From NCBI RefSeq assembly GCF_003387375.1, contig NZ_QUNG01000016.1, forward strand, positions 1-45,044: a stretch of DNA of 45,044 bases. Direction: 5' to 3'. The notes under the pieces were generated by a model. That model did not search any database. It worked only from the letters and a program-made list of their open reading frames with translations, and had not been told where the DNA came from. How positions within the stretch are numbered: the first letter of the stretch is position 1; the number at the start of each line of letters is the position of its first letter. This DNA is from Marinomonas pollencensis (GTDB taxonomy: Bacteria > Pseudomonadota > Gammaproteobacteria > Pseudomonadales > Marinomonadaceae). The translations under genes were made by a program, and so were the position numbers. Of the stretch, positions 8,160-18,900 are shown in pieces.

Positions 8160-8188
8160 TTGCTAGTTTTTGCAAAGACGGGTATCAT
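8160..8188 (+). promoter_or_regulatory. Promoter of tRNA-Trp-secE-nusG
   Basis: TTGCTA (8160-8165), 17-base spacer, TATCAT (8183-8188), followed by the GC-rich discriminator CCTCCGCCC. It sits 20 bases before tRNA-Trp and has no other gene to serve. Confidence 0.7.
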
Positions 8189-8207
8189 CCTCCGCCCATA
8201 CGATTGT

Positions 8208-8283
8208 AGGCCAATAGTTCAATTGGTAGAGCACCGGTTTCCAAAACCGGCTGTTGGGGGTTCGAGTCCCTCTTGGCCTGCCA
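8208..8283 (+). tRNA. tRNA-Trp (CCA)
   Basis: Acceptor AGGCCAA pairs with TTGGCCT; anticodon CCA within CCGGTTTCCAAAACCGG; T arm GGGGGTTCGAGTCCCTC; CCA end at 8281-8283. Probably co-transcribed with secE, 41 bases downstream. Confidence 0.96.
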
Positions 8284-8324
8284 TTTTTCGTATCCTATTT
8301 CTTAGTTAGGGATTACCTGAAAGT

Positions 8325-8693
8325 ATGAGATCGAGTACTGAAGCTCAAGCGTCTCGCGGAGACGTATTTAAGTGGGCGATTGTTATTTTGCTGGTTGCGG
8401 TTGGCGTTGTCGGTAATAACTATTTTTCTGCTGAGTCACTATTGTATCGCTTGATCGCTATTCTGGTTTTGGCTGGTGTTGCTGGTTTTGTTGCGCTGCA
8501 AACTGCGAAGGGTAAGGCTTTCTTTACATTGGCTAAAGAAGCGAAAACCGAAATTCGTCGTGTTGTATGGCCTACAAGGCAGGAAACAGTACAGACAACC
8601 TTAATCGTGTTGGCGGTTGTTATTTTTATGTCTCTCGTACTATGGGGGGTAGATTCGCTCCTTGGTTGGATCGTTTCTTCGGTAATAGGTTAG
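8325..8693 (+). CDS. secE: Preprotein translocase subunit SecE
   Basis: A 122-residue inner-membrane protein that clamps SecY in the SecYEG channel. It has three hydrophobic segments (about 16-32, 38-58 and 88-112), as in the E. coli form of 127 residues. The conserved amphipathic cytoplasmic region EAKTEIRRVVWPTRQET precedes the last membrane segment. Translation initiation signals are weak. It is followed 9 bases later by nusG, the usual bacterial pairing. Confidence 0.96.
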   Translation: MRSSTEAQASRGDVFKWAIVILLVAVGVVGNNYFSAESLLYRLIAILVLAGVAGFVALQTAKGKAFFTLAKEAKTEIRRVVWPTRQETVQTTLIVLAVVIFMSLVLWGVDSLLGWIVSSVIG

Positions 8694-8702
8694 GAGTTGC
8701 TC

Positions 8703-9236
8703 GTGACGAAACGATGGTATGTAGTACAAGCGTACTCAGGGTACGAAAAGCACGTGATGCGCTCGTTGAACGAACGTGTGCAGATCATGGGGCAAGAAGA
8801 TAATTTTGGTGACATTTTGGTTCCAACCGAAGAAGTGGTTGAGATTCGAGATGGTAAAAAGCGCAAGAGTGAGAGAAAATTCTATCCTGGCTATGTATTA
8901 GTCCAAATGGATATGAATGACGACTCTTGGCACTTGGTTAAAGGTACGTCGCGTGTATTGGGCTTTATTGGCGGTACAGCGGACAAACCTTCTCCAATCA
9001 CAGATCGTGAGGCAGATGCTATTCTGCAGCGAGTAAATGATGGTGTTGACAAGCCACGTCCTAAGACTTTGTTTGAGGTTGGTGAGGTGGTTCGAGTTAA
9101 CGAAGGTCCATTTGCAGACTTTAACGGTGTCGTTGAAGAAGTGGATTACGATAAAAGCCGAATCAAGGTGGCGGTGCTTATTTTTGGGCGCTCTACACCG
9201 GTTGATTTGGAATTTAGTCAGGTTGAAAAAGCCTGA
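8703..9236 (+). CDS. nusG: Transcription termination/antitermination protein NusG
   Basis: A 177-residue factor that links RNA polymerase to Rho or to ribosomal protein S10. The NGN domain starts [16 protein letters not shown] and includes [15 protein letters not shown]; the C-terminal KOW domain contains [17 protein letters not shown]. The frame is open from a TTG at 8697, but I chose the GTG at 8703 because GGAG (8693-8696) is then 6 bases upstream and the protein begins like other NusGs. It ends FSQVEKA, identical to E. coli NusG. Confidence 0.97.
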   Translation: MTKRWYVVQAYSGYEKHVMRSLNERVQIMGQEDNFGDILVPTEEVVEIRDGKKRKSERKFYPGYVLVQMDMNDDSWHLVKGTSRVLGFIGGTADKPSPITDREADAILQRVNDGVDKPRPKTLFEVGEVVRVNEGPFADFNGVVEEVDYDKSRIKVAVLIFGRSTPVDLEFSQVEKA

Positions 9237-9247
9237 TTTTGTTGAAC

Positions 9248-9270
9248 GGGTAGCCTTCGGGCAGTGACCC
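9248..9270 (+). promoter_or_regulatory. Candidate L1 operator upstream of rplK
   Basis: The 49-base nusG-rplK gap folds as GGGT / ACCC (9248-9251 with 9267-9270), an asymmetric internal loop (A opposite AGTG), then GCC-TTCG-GGC. In E. coli, L1 represses translation of rplK-rplA from this location. Two short helices around an asymmetric loop are the general design of L1 targets. Assignment is inference from position and shape. Confidence 0.45.
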
Positions 9271-9285
9271 ATCTGGAGTTATAAA

Positions 9286-9720
9286 ATGGCTAAGAAAGTC
9301 CAAGCTTATATCAAGCTTCAAGTTAAAGCGGGTCAAGCGAACCCAAGTCCACCAGTTGGTCCAGCACTTGGTCAGCACGGTGTGAACATCATGGAATTCT
9401 GTAAAGCGTTTAATGCCAAAACTCAAGGCGTTGAACCTGGTCTTCCAACACCAGTTATCATCACTGTATACAGTGACCGTAGCTTCACATTTGAAACGAA
9501 ATCTACTCCAGCTTCTGTTCTTCTTAAGAAAGCAGCAGGCCTTAAGAGTGGTTCACCACGTCCAAACACTCAAAAAGTAGGTACGGTTACTCGTGCTCAA
9601 CTTGAAGAGATCGTTGAAGCGAAGAAAGCTGACTTGACTGCAGCTGATATGGATGCGGCGGTTCGTACTATCGCTGGTAGCGCACGCGCTATGGGTCTAG
9701 ATGTTGAGGGTGTGAACTAA
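9286..9720 (+). CDS. rplK: 50S ribosomal protein L11
   Basis: A 144-residue protein of the GTPase-associated centre on 23S rRNA, where thiostrepton binds and RelA senses stalled ribosomes. The N-terminal domain has [19 protein letters not shown] (12-30), with the proline-rich hinge; the C-terminal domain ends with the conserved [16 protein letters not shown]. The start at 9286 is preceded by CTGGAG. Its stop codon TAA shares its last A with the rplA start, so the two genes are translationally coupled. Confidence 0.98.
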   Translation: MAKKVQAYIKLQVKAGQANPSPPVGPALGQHGVNIMEFCKAFNAKTQGVEPGLPTPVIITVYSDRSFTFETKSTPASVLLKKAAGLKSGSPRPNTQKVGTVTRAQLEEIVEAKKADLTAADMDAAVRTIAGSARAMGLDVEGVN

Positions 9721-10421
9721 TGGCTAAGCTAACTAAACGCGCTCGCTTGATCGCAGAAAAAGTAGAAGCAACTAAGTTGTACTCTGTTGAAGAGGCTGTT
9801 GCTCTTTTGTCTGAGCTTTCTACTGTTAAGTTCAAAGAATCTATCGACGTATCTGTTAACCTAGGTGTTGACCCACGTAAATCTGATCAGGTTGTTCGTG
9901 GTTCTACTGTATTGCCTCACGGTACAGGTAAAGACGTTCGTGTTGCTGTATTTGCTCAAGGCGCTAACGCCGAAGCAGCAACAGCAGCAGGCGCTGACGT
10001 TGTAGGTTTTGACGACTTGGCTGAGCAAGTTAAAGCCGGCAACCTAGATTTTGACGTTGTTATTGCTTCTCCAGACGCAATGCGCATCGTTGGTCAACTT
10101 GGTCAGATCTTAGGCCCACGTGGTCTAATGCCTAACCCTAAAGTTGGCACAGTAACGCCAGACGTTGCAACTGCAGTTAAAAATGCAAAAGCAGGTCAGG
10201 CTCGTTACCGTACAGATAAAAACGGCATCATTCACGCTGGCATCGGTTCTATCGATTTTGCTGCTGAATCTGTCCGAGGCAACTTGGAAGCGCTTCTTAC
10301 CGACCTACGTCGTGCTAAGCCTGCGTCTTCTAAAGGTGTTTTCATGAAAAAAGTAGTCTTGTCTTCTACAATGGGACCTGGCTTACAAATTGATTTAGGT
10401 GCTCTTACTTCTGTGAAGTAA
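9720..10421 (+). CDS. rplA: 50S ribosomal protein L1
   Basis: A 233-residue protein of the L1 stalk, which moves deacylated tRNA out of the E site. Visible signatures include [30 protein letters not shown] and [20 protein letters not shown]. It is the expected autogenous repressor of rplK-rplA. The start codon overlaps the rplK stop by one base. A 230-base leader to rplJ follows. Confidence 0.98.
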   Translation: MAKLTKRARLIAEKVEATKLYSVEEAVALLSELSTVKFKESIDVSVNLGVDPRKSDQVVRGSTVLPHGTGKDVRVAVFAQGANAEAATAAGADVVGFDDLAEQVKAGNLDFDVVIASPDAMRIVGQLGQILGPRGLMPNPKVGTVTPDVATAVKNAKAGQARYRTDKNGIIHAGIGSIDFAAESVRGNLEALLTDLRRAKPASSKGVFMKKVVLSSTMGPGLQIDLGALTSVK

Positions 10422-10439
10422 GCATTTAAATCATGCGCT

Positions 10440-10550
10440 TTGGGGTCTGCCTTCATTAAGTTGAGGTGCAGGCCGTCAAAGACCGCAGGAACCTTCGGGT
10501 TTAATAACAACGTTGAAAAATGTTTGTCCTGCGCAGATGGTGTGGCCCGA
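10440..10550 (+). promoter_or_regulatory. L10 leader (rplJL autoregulatory RNA)
   Basis: The rplA-rplJ gap contains the L10-leader core: AGGTGCAGGCCGTCAAAGAC followed by CGCAGG, and further on CCTGCGCAGATGGTG, which closes the structure by pairing CGCAGG with CCTGCG. L10 bound to L7/L12 binds this kink-turn RNA in E. coli and represses rplJL translation. The match to the E. coli leader is close over the core. Confidence 0.88.
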
Positions 10551-10651
10551 TTCAGATTTACTGGATCTAACTCACCAGCAAGTACTTCGAGCAATCGGAG
10601 AGTTGGTAAAAAATAGGGGAATTTATTCCCTGCTAATCCAGGAGAAAACCA

Positions 10652-11152
10652 GTGGCATTAGGTCTAGAAGACAAAAAAGCCATTGTCGCCGAAGTTAGCG
10701 AAGCTGCTAAAACTGCATTGTCTGCAGTAGTTGCTGATTCTCGCGGTGTTACCGTGGGCAATATGACAGCACTACGTAAAGAAGCGCGTGAAGCAGGTGT
10801 TTATGTACGTGTAGTACGTAACACTTTGGCTCGCCGTGCAGTTGAAGGCACTGACTTCGAATGTCTAGCTGAGAGCTTTGTTGGTCCTACGTTGATCGCT
10901 TTCTCTAACGAACACCCAGGTGCGGCTGCTCGTTTGTTGAAAACGTTCGCGAAAGCGAATGACAAGTTTGAAGTAAAGGCGTTGGCGTTCAACGGTGAGT
11001 TGATCCCAGCTGGCGACATTGATCGATTGGCAACACTGCCTACATACGACGAAGCTATTGCGAAACTGATGAGTGTTATTCAGGGCGCAACAAGCAAACT
11101 TGCTCGTACTCTTGCAGCGGTTCGCGATCAAAAAGAGCAAGAAGCAGCGTAA
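10652..11152 (+). CDS. rplJ: 50S ribosomal protein L10
   Basis: A 166-residue protein that anchors L7/L12 dimers to the ribosome stalk. The N-terminal RNA-binding domain runs [17 protein letters not shown] to [12 protein letters not shown]; the C-terminal helix (about 135-166) carries L12 binding sites and ends RDQKEQEAA. The start is GTG at 10652, preceded by CCAGGAG. The upstream L10 leader makes it the regulator of its own synthesis. Confidence 0.98.
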   Translation: MALGLEDKKAIVAEVSEAAKTALSAVVADSRGVTVGNMTALRKEAREAGVYVRVVRNTLARRAVEGTDFECLAESFVGPTLIAFSNEHPGAAARLLKTFAKANDKFEVKALAFNGELIPAGDIDRLATLPTYDEAIAKLMSVIQGATSKLARTLAAVRDQKEQEAA

Positions 11153-11192
11153 TACGGTTTACCGTAACCCTTCTTGATAAATATTTTGTTTT

Positions 11193-11208
11193 ATCACCTA
11201 CGGGTGAT
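11193..11208 (+). other. Small hairpin between rplJ and rplL
   Basis: ATCACC-TACG-GGTGAT, a 6-bp perfect stem with a tetraloop, followed by TTTTA. It could be a weak attenuator or an mRNA processing or stability element in the 83-base gap; L12 must be made in excess over L10. Confidence 0.5.
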
Positions 11209-11235
11209 TTTAAAAGAATGCTAGGAATCTGAGTC

Positions 11236-11607
11236 ATGGCTCTAACTAAAGAAGATATCATCAATGCAGTAGCAGAAATGTCTGTGATGGACGTTGTTGA
11301 ACTAATTTCAGCAATGGAAGAAAAATTTGGCGTAACAGCAGCTGTTGCTGCTGCTGCTGGCCCAGCTGCTGATGCTGGCGCTGCTGCTGAAGCACAAACT
11401 GAATTTGACGTTGTTCTTACTGCTGCAGGCGATAAGAAAGTTAACGTAATCAAAGCAGTTCGTGCAGCAACTGGTCTTGGCTTGAAAGAAGCTAAAGGCA
11501 TGGTTGACGGCGCTCCAGCGACTGTTAAAGAAGGCGTTTCTAAAGAAGACGCTGACGCACTTAAAGCGGCTCTTGAAGAAGCTGGTGCATCTGTCGAAAT
11601 CAAGTAA
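11236..11607 (+). CDS. rplL: 50S ribosomal protein L7/L12
   Basis: A 123-residue protein present in several copies on the ribosome stalk, where it recruits and stimulates GTPase factors. The N-terminal dimerisation domain (1-33) is followed by an alanine-rich flexible hinge (about 34-52) and the C-terminal domain with [20 protein letters not shown], the factor-binding surface. AGGAAT upstream of the ATG is the ribosome-binding site. A strong terminator-like hairpin lies 40 bases after the stop codon. Confidence 0.98.
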   Translation: MALTKEDIINAVAEMSVMDVVELISAMEEKFGVTAAVAAAAGPAADAGAAAEAQTEFDVVLTAAGDKKVNVIKAVRAATGLGLKEAKGMVDGAPATVKEGVSKEDADALKAALEEAGASVEIK

Positions 11608-11625
11608 TGATACTTGTATTTCCAG

Positions 11626-11647
11626 ATTTCGACCTATAAGTCGAAAT
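11626..11647 (+). other. Hairpin after rplL, possible RNase III site
   Basis: ATTTCGAC-CTATAA-GTCGAAAT, an 8-bp perfect stem that abuts the terminator at 11648. In E. coli the rplL-rpoB gap contains an RNase III cleavage site and an attenuator; this stem is in the same place. The RNase III role is inference. Confidence 0.5.
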
Positions 11648-11677
11648 GGCTGGTGACATTTTGTCACCGGCCTTTTT
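11648..11677 (+). terminator. Terminator/attenuator between rplL and rpoB
   Basis: A 10-bp stem GGCTGGTGAC / GTCACCGGCC (one G-U), loop ATTTT, then five T. By analogy with E. coli it should be partly read through, lowering rpoBC expression relative to the ribosomal proteins. Confidence 0.82.
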
Positions 11678-11719
11678 GGGTTTCTAGAAACTCAAATAAA
11701 ACCTAAAAGAATTTTCAAG

Positions 11720-11764
11720 TGGGAGATAATGCTCCCATATATGGTAAGGCCTGATTTGGGCCTT
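11720..11764 (+). other. Two further hairpins before rpoB
   Basis: TGGGAG-ATAATG-CTCCCA (11720-11737) and AAGGCC with GGCCTT (11746-11764), the latter followed by only two more T. They occupy most of the leader before rpoB and could affect polymerase pausing or mRNA processing. Confidence 0.45.
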
Positions 11765-11796
11765 TTGCGTCAATGTGCACAAGCTGGGGAATGCTG

Positions 11797-14700
11797 ATGG
11801 CTTACTCATATACTGAGAAAAAACGTATCCGTAAGGATTTCGGTAAACTGCCGCCCGTTTTGGATGTGCCATACTTGCTGGCAATACAGCTTGAGTCCTA
11901 CCGTAATTTTCTGCAAGAAGGCAAAAGCCTTGCAGAGCGTGGGGAATTAGGTCTGCATGGGGCCTTTAAATCTGTCTTTCCAATGGTCAGCTTTTCCGGC
12001 AATGCGGCGCTAGAATACGTCGATTACCGTTTAGGCAAACCTGTGTTTGATGTGAAAGAGTGTCAGCTGCGTGGTGTTACTTACGCTGCTCCTCTACGCG
12101 TTCGAGTTCGACTCATCATCTATGATAAAGAGTCCTCTAACAAGGCCATCAAAGACATCCGCGAGCAAGAAGTCTACATGGGTGAAATTCCACTCATGAC
12201 AGAAAATGGTACGTTTGTAATCAACGGTACAGAACGTGTTATCGTTTCTCAATTGCACCGTTCACCTGGTGTGTTTTTTGACCACGACCGTGGTAAAACT
12301 CACTCATCAGGCAAATTGCTACATTCTGCTCGTGTAATTCCTTACCGCGGTTCTTGGTTGGACTTCGAGTTTGATCCAAAAGACTGCGTTTTCGTTCGTA
12401 TTGACCGTCGTCGTAAGTTACCAGTAACTATTTTACTGCGTGCTTTGGGTTACGGAACGGAACAGATCCTTGAAACTTTCTTCGAAACAACTCGTTTCTA
12501 CTTAACCCGTGATGGTTTTGAAATGGAGTTGGTGGCGAATCGTCTTCGTGGCGAAACGGCATTGTTTGATATCGCTGATGCGAATGGCGAAATCATCGTT
12601 GAAGAAAGTCGTCGTATTACGGCTAAGCACATTCGCGTTATGGAAAAAGCGGGTCTTGACCGCTTGTCTGTACCGCTAGAGTACATGCTTGGCAAAGTAA
12701 CGGCGAAAAACCTTGTTCACCCTGCTACCGGTGAACTGATTGCGGAAGCGAATACAGAGCTTTCTGTTGAATTGTTAGAAGCTTTGGTTTCTGCGGGTAT
12801 TTCAGAAATTGATACTCTGTACACAAATGATTTGGACAATGGTCCATTCATTTCTGACACGCTACGCATCGATCCAACAAACAACCAGCTAGAAGCATTG
12901 GTAGAAATCTACCGTATGATGCGTCCTGGCGAGCCACCAACCAAAGAATCTGCCGAAGGCTTATTCCAAGGTTTGTTCTTCACTGAAGATCGCTATGACT
13001 TGTCTGGCGTTGGTCGTATGAAGTTTAACCGTCGCTTAGGCCGTGACGAAGATACAGGTCCTGGTATTTTGGACAACGACGATATCGTTGCTGTTCTTAA
13101 GACCTTGCTTGATATCCGTAACGGTAATGGCATGGTAGATGACATCGATCACCTGGGTAACCGTCGTGTTCGTTCTGTTGGTGAAATGGCTGAAAACCAA
13201 TTCCGTGTTGGTTTGGTTCGTGTTGAACGTGCTGTTAAAGAGCGTCTGTCAATGGCAGAAGCGGACGGCCTAATGCCACAAGATCTATTGAATGCGAAGC
13301 CTGTGGCTGCCGCTATCAAAGAGTTCTTTGGTTCTAGCCAATTGTCTCAGTTCATGGACCAAAACAACCCGCTTTCGGAAGTAACTCATAAGCGTCGTGT
13401 TTCTGCATTAGGGCCTGGTGGTCTGACGCGTGAACGTGCAGGCTTTGAGGTTCGAGATGTACACGCCACTCACTATGGTCGTGTTTGTCCAATCGAAACG
13501 CCGGAAGGTCCAAACATCGGTTTGATCAACTCTCTATCTACTTACGCGCGTACCAATAGCTATGGCTTCTTGGAAACGCCTTACCGTAAGATTGTAGATG
13601 GTAAGATGACTGACGAAACGGTTTACGTTTCTGCGATCGATGAAGCGAAATATGTTATTGCCCAAGCATCTGCAAATGTGGATGAAGAAGGGCGTTTGGT
13701 TGATGAGTTGGTTCAGGTGCGTCATATGCATGAAACCACTTTGATTCCAAAAGAGAAAGTAAACTTGATGGATGTTTCTCCTCGTCAGGTTGTTTCTGTG
13801 GCGGCGTCCTTGATTCCGTTCCTTGAGCACGATGATGCCAACCGTGCCTTGATGGGATCGAACATGCAACGTCAAGCCGTACCAACGCTTAAGGCTGATA
13901 AGCCAGTTGTCGGTACTGGTATGGAGAAGAACGTAGCAAAAGACTCAGGTGTTTGTATTGTTGCCCGTCGTGGTGGTGAGATTGAGTCTGTTGATGCGAG
14001 TCGCATCGTTGTTCGCGTGAACTCTGAAGAAACGCTAGCGGGTGAAGCCGGTGTTGATATCTACAACCTGACTAAATACGTTCGTTCTAACCAAAATACC
14101 TGTATCAATCAGCGTACCTTGGTAATGAAGGGCGAAAAAGTAGCGTCTGGCGATATCATGGCTGACGGTCCTTCTGTTGATATGGGTGATTTGGCGCTTG
14201 GCCAAAACATGCGTATTGCTTTCATGCCTTGGAACGGTTTCAACTTCGAGGATTCCATCCTTGTTTCTGAGCGTGTGGTTGAAGAAGATCGATTCACATC
14301 GATTCACATTCAAGAGCTAACTTGTGTGGCTCGTGATACTAAGCTTGGGCCTGAAGAAATTACCTCTGACATCCCGAATGTGGGTGAAGGTGCGCTTTCT
14401 AAGCTAGATCAATCAGGTATCGTTTACATCGGTGCAGAAGTTGAGCCTGGCGATATTCTTGTTGGTAAAGTGACACCGAAGGGTGAAACTCAGCTAACGC
14501 CTGAAGAGAAGCTTTTGCGAGCTATCTTTGGTGAGAAAGCCTCTGACGTGAAAGACACGTCTCAGCGCGTTAAGACAGGTACACGCGGTACAGTTATCGA
14601 TGTGCAAGTCTTTACTCGTGACGGTATTGAAAAAGATGAACGTGCTAAGTCCATCGAGAAAGCACAGCTTGATCAAGTTCGTAAAGACTTGAACGAAGAG

Positions 14701-15897
14701 TTCCGTATTGTTGAGAAAGCCACGTTTGAGCGTCTAGCTGAAACATTGGTTGGCTTGTCAGCGGAAGGTGGTCCTGGATTAGCTCGAAATGCGATCATCA
14801 CAGAAGAGTACTTGGCAAATCTTGATCACCCTGAGTGGTTTAAGATTCGCGTAGCGAACGAAGAAGGCAGCGAGCAGCTTGAAAAAGCGCAAGCCGCTTT
14901 GGTTGAACGCCGTAAAGAACTTGATGCCAAATTCGAAGATAAGAAACGCAAGCTACAGACAGGTGATGATTTAGCACCTGGCGTTCTTAAAATCGTTAAG
15001 GTCTATGTTGCTATCAAACGTCGTATCCAGCCAGGTGATAAAATGGCCGGTCGTCATGGTAACAAGGGTGTAATCTCTAAGATCATGCCAGTTGAAGACA
15101 TGCCATACGATGAAAATGGTGATCCAGTAGACATCGTATTGAACCCGCTAGGTGTTCCATCGCGTATGAACGTCGGTCAGGTTTTGGAGACTCACTTAGG
15201 TGCAGCTTCTAAAGGCTTGGGCCGTAAGATCAACGAGATGTTGGCTGTAGAGCGTGAAAAAGCAGAAGCGGTTGCTGAGTTGCGTAGTTTCTTAGATGAA
15301 ATCTACAATGGCTATGAAGGCGACTTGCGTTGTGCTCGTACGGAAGATCTAGACAGCTTCACAGACGAAGAAATTCTAACTTTGGCACAAAACCTTAAAG
15401 GTGGTGTTCCAATGGCGTCTGGTGCCTTTGACGGTGCGAAAGAAGCAGAAATCAAACGTATGTTGCGCTTAGCTGGTATTAACGAAAGTGGCCAAGTTAA
15501 GTTGTTTAATGGCCGTACTGGTGATGCTTTCGAGCGTCCTGTAACGGTTGGTTACATGTACATGCTTAAGTTGAACCACTTGGTTGACGATAAGATGCAC
15601 GCACGTTCTACCGGTTCTTACAGCCTAGTTACTCAGCAGCCGCTGGGTGGTAAAGCTCAGTTCGGTGGTCAGCGTTTCGGGGAAATGGAAGTATGGGCAC
15701 TAGAAGCATACGGTGCCGCTTACACGCTTCAAGAAATGCTAACTGTTAAGTCGGATGACGTGAATGGCCGTACGAAGATGTATAAAAACATCGTCGATGG
15801 TGACCATCGCATGGAACCTGGCATGCCTGAGTCCTTCAACGTGTTGGTGAAAGAGATTCGTTCTCTTGGTATCGATATCGAGCTGGAAACCGAATAA
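11797..15897 (+). CDS. rpoB: DNA-directed RNA polymerase subunit beta
   Basis: A 1366-residue catalytic subunit. The frame opens at 11773, but I chose the ATG at 11797 ([16 protein letters not shown]) because GGGGA lies 6 bases before it and it matches the E. coli N-terminus. The rifampicin pocket [16 protein letters not shown] (513-528) and [11 protein letters not shown] carry the usual sensitive residues (Asp521, His531, Ser536). C-terminal blocks [10 protein letters not shown] and [19 protein letters not shown] contact beta-prime and the active site. It is followed by rpoC after 65 bases. Its level is probably set by the attenuator upstream. Confidence 0.98.
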   Translation: MAYSYTEKKRIRKDFGKLPPVLDVPYLLAIQLESYRNFLQEGKSLAERGELGLHGAFKSVFPMVSFSGNAALEYVDYRLGKPVFDVKECQLRGVTYAAPLRVRVRLIIYDKESSNKAIKDIREQEVYMGEIPLMTENGTFVINGTERVIVSQLHRSPGVFFDHDRGKTHSSGKLLHSARVIPYRGSWLDFEFDPKDCVFVRIDRRRKLPVTILLRALGYGTEQILETFFETTRFYLTRDGFEMELVANRLRGETALFDIADANGEIIVEESRRITAKHIRVMEKAGLDRLSVPLEYMLGKVTAKNLVHPATGELIAEANTELSVELLEALVSAGISEIDTLYTNDLDNGPFISDTLRIDPTNNQLEALVEIYRMMRPGEPPTKESAEGLFQGLFFTEDRYDLSGVGRMKFNRRLGRDEDTGPGILDNDDIVAVLKTLLDIRNGNGMVDDIDHLGNRRVRSVGEMAENQFRVGLVRVERAVKERLSMAEADGLMPQDLLNAKPVAAAIKEFFGSSQLSQFMDQNNPLSEVTHKRRVSALGPGGLTRERAGFEVRDVHATHYGRVCPIETPEGPNIGLINSLSTYARTNSYGFLETPYRKIVDGKMTDETVYVSAIDEAKYVIAQASANVDEEGRLVDELVQVRHMHETTLIPKEKVNLMDVSPRQVVSVAASLIPFLEHDDANRALMGSNMQRQAVPTLKADKPVVGTGMEKNVAKDSGVCIVARRGGEIESVDASRIVVRVNSEETLAGEAGVDIYNLTKYVRSNQNTCINQRTLVMKGEKVASGDIMADGPSVDMGDLALGQNMRIAFMPWNGFNFEDSILVSERVVEEDRFTSIHIQELTCVARDTKLGPEEITSDIPNVGEGALSKLDQSGIVYIGAEVEPGDILVGKVTPKGETQLTPEEKLLRAIFGEKASDVKDTSQRVKTGTRGTVIDVQVFTRDGIEKDERAKSIEKAQLDQVRKDLNEEFRIVEKATFERLAETLVGLSAEGGPGLARNAIITEEYLANLDHPEWFKIRVANEEGSEQLEKAQAALVERRKELDAKFEDKKRKLQTGDDLAPGVLKIVKVYVAIKRRIQPGDKMAGRHGNKGVISKIMPVEDMPYDENGDPVDIVLNPLGVPSRMNVGQVLETHLGAASKGLGRKINEMLAVEREKAEAVAELRSFLDEIYNGYEGDLRCARTEDLDSFTDEEILTLAQNLKGGVPMASGAFDGAKEAEIKRMLRLAGINESGQVKLFNGRTGDAFERPVTVGYMYMLKLNHLVDDKMHARSTGSYSLVTQQPLGGKAQFGGQRFGEMEVWALEAYGAAYTLQEMLTVKSDDVNGRTKMYKNIVDGDHRMEPGMPESFNVLVKEIRSLGIDIELETE

Positions 15898-15917
15898 GCA
15901 CGAATCACATTTGACCT

Positions 15918-15940
15918 GCTGGGGAGCAAGACTCCCCGGC
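15918..15940 (+). other. Hairpin between rpoB and rpoC
   Basis: GCTGGGGAG-CAAGA-CTCCCCGGC, a 9-bp GC-rich stem (one G-U) in the 65-base gap. It is not followed by a T run, so it is more likely a stability or processing element than a terminator. Confidence 0.6.
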
Positions 15941-15962
15941 CTTACGAGTGGGGCGAATATCC

Positions 15963-18900
15963 ATGAAAGACTTATTAGGTCTTCTAAAATCACAGGGACA
16001 ATCTGACGAGTTTGATGCTATCCGCATTGGCTTGGCATCACCAGATATGATTCGTTCATGGTCTTACGGTGAAGTAAAGAAGCCTGAGACTATTAACTAC
16101 CGTACGTTCAAACCAGAACGTGACGGTTTGTTCTGTGCAAAAATCTTTGGTCCTATTAAGGACTACGAATGTTTGTGTGGTAAATACAAGCGTTTGAAAC
16201 ACCGTGGTGTTATTTGTGAGAAGTGTGGCGTTGAAGTTGCTCTGTCTAAAGTGCGTCGTGAACGCATGGGGCACATTGAGCTAGCATCACCGGTTGCTCA
16301 CATTTGGTTCTTAAAATCTCTACCGTCTCGTATCGGTCTTATCCTTGATATGACATTGCGTGACATTGAGCGTGTTTTGTATTTCGAATCTTTCATTGTG
16401 ATCGATCCGGGTATGACAACGCTTGATAAAGGCCAGTTGCTAAATGACGAACAGTATTTTGAAGCGCTAGAAGAATTCGGTGACGAATTTGATGCCCGTA
16501 TGGGTGCGGAAGCGGTTCAAATGTTGCTTCGCGATTTGGAAATGCCTGAAGAAATCAATCGCATGCGCGAAGAGCTAAACAGCACGAACTCTGAAACTCG
16601 TATTAAGAAGCTTTCTAAGCGCCTTAAGCTAGTTGAAGCTTTCTATCATTCTGGTAACAACCCAGAGTGGATGGTGCTTGAAGTATTGCCTGTTCTTCCG
16701 CCTGATCTACGTCCATTGGTACCACTTGAAGGTGGCCGTTTTGCGACGTCTGATTTGAACGACCTTTACCGTCGTGTGATTAACCGTAACAACCGCCTAA
16801 AACGCCTGTTAGAGCTTTCTGCTCCAGACATCATCGTACGTAACGAAAAACGTATGTTGCAAGAGTCTGTTGATGCATTGCTTGATAACGGTCGTCGTGG
16901 TCGTGCGATTACTGGTTCTAACAAACGTCCTCTTAAATCTTTGGCCGATATGATCAAAGGTAAGCAAGGACGTTTCCGTCAGAACTTGCTAGGTAAGCGT
17001 GTTGACTACTCTGGTCGTTCGGTAATCACAGTAGGTCCATCACTGCGTCTACACCAGTGTGGTCTACCTAAGAAAATGGCACTTGAGCTATTCAAGCCAT
17101 TCATTTTCTCCAAACTTGAGCTTCGTGGCATGGCGACGACGATCAAAGCAGCGAAGAAAATGGTTGAGCGTGAAACGCCTGAAGTGTGGGATATCCTTGA
17201 TGAGGTTATCCGCGAACATCCAGTGATGTTGAACCGTGCGCCAACACTTCACCGTTTGGGTATCCAAGCGTTTGAACCTATGTTGATCGAAGGTAAAGCG
17301 ATTCAGTTGCACCCATTAGTGTGTGCGGCTTACAACGCCGACTTTGATGGTGACCAAATGGCGGTTCACGTTCCATTGACTCTTGAGGCGCAGCTTGAAG
17401 CCCGTGCTTTGATGATGTCTACGAACAACATCCTATCGCCAGCAAACGGCGAGCCGATCATCGTACCTTCTCAGGACGTTGTATTGGGTCTGTACTACAT
17501 GACTCGTGAGAAAATCAATGCCAAGGGTGAAGGCATGGCGTTTTCTGACATCAAAGAAGTACACCGTGCGTATGGCGCTAAACAAGTTGAATTGCATGCC
17601 AAAGTAAAAGTACGCGTTAGCCAAGTCGATACGACATTGGATGGCGATAAAGTACCATCTACTTTCATTGCTGACACTACTGTTGGTCGTGCCTTGTTGT
17701 TTGATATCGTGCCTGATGGCCTACCATTCTCCGTGGTTAACCAAACCATGAAGAAGAAGGCAATCTCGAACCTAATCAATGAATGTTACCGTAAAGTAGG
17801 CTTGAAAGAGAGCTGTATCTTTGCTGACCAATTGATGTACACAGGTTTCGCATATGCGACAGCCTCTGGTTCTTCTGTTGGTGTTGATGACTTTGTTATC
17901 CCACCAGAGAAAGCGGATATCATTGCCAAAGCCGAAGCGGAAGTTAAAGAGATCGAGTACCAGTATGCGGATGGTCTTGTAACACAAGGCGAGAAGTACA
18001 ACAAAGTAATCGATTTATGGTCTCGTACTAACGAAACCGTAACTGAAGCTATGATGAAAAACTTGGCAAAAGAGACCACTGTCAATAAAGCGGGTGAAAC
18101 GGTTGAGCAACAATCTTTCAACTCGGTTTATATGATGGCCGACTCTGGTGCCCGTGGTAGTGTTGCTCAGATGCGTCAGTTGGGCGGTATGCGTGGTTTG
18201 ATGGCGAAACCGGATGGTTCCATCATCGAAACACCGATCACTGCGAACTTCCGTGAAGGTCTATCAGTACTTCAGTACTTTACCTCCACTCACGGTGCTC
18301 GTAAGGGTCTAGCCGATACGGCATTGAAGACAGCAAACTCCGGTTACTTGACGCGTCGTCTAGTAGACGTAGCACAAGATTTGGTTATCACTGAAGTAGA
18401 TTGTGGTTCTACCAACGGTATTTCCGTTGCGGCCATGATTGAAGGTGGTGACGTTGTTGTACCACTAGGTCATCGTGTATTGGGTCGTGTTGTTGCTCAA
18501 GACGTGATGGACGCTAAAGGCAATGAAGTGCTTCCAGCAGGTACTTTGATCGACGAGCATAACGTTCGTACTATCGAAGCGGCTGGTGTGGATGAAATGC
18601 TTATTCGCTCTGTAATCACTTGTGATACTCGTCATGGGGTATGTGCTAAGTGTTACGGTCGTGATTTGGCGCGTGGACATCAAGTTAATATTGGTGAAGC
18701 GATCGGTGTTGTGGCAGCACAATCCATCGGTGAGCCTGGTACACAGTTGACGATGCGTACTTTCCACATCGGTGGTGCGGCATCTCGAGCTTCTGCAGTC
18801 GACAGTGTACAAGTTAAGAGTGCGGGTACGGTTCGCTTCAATAAGATGAAGAGTATCGAACGTGACACTGGTCACTTGGTTGTGGCTTCTCGTTCCTCTG

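Noticed and set aside
11076..11603. 175-residue frame antisense to rplL
   Set aside because: The alanine/serine-rich composition is a mirror of the rplL hinge; no initiation signal.
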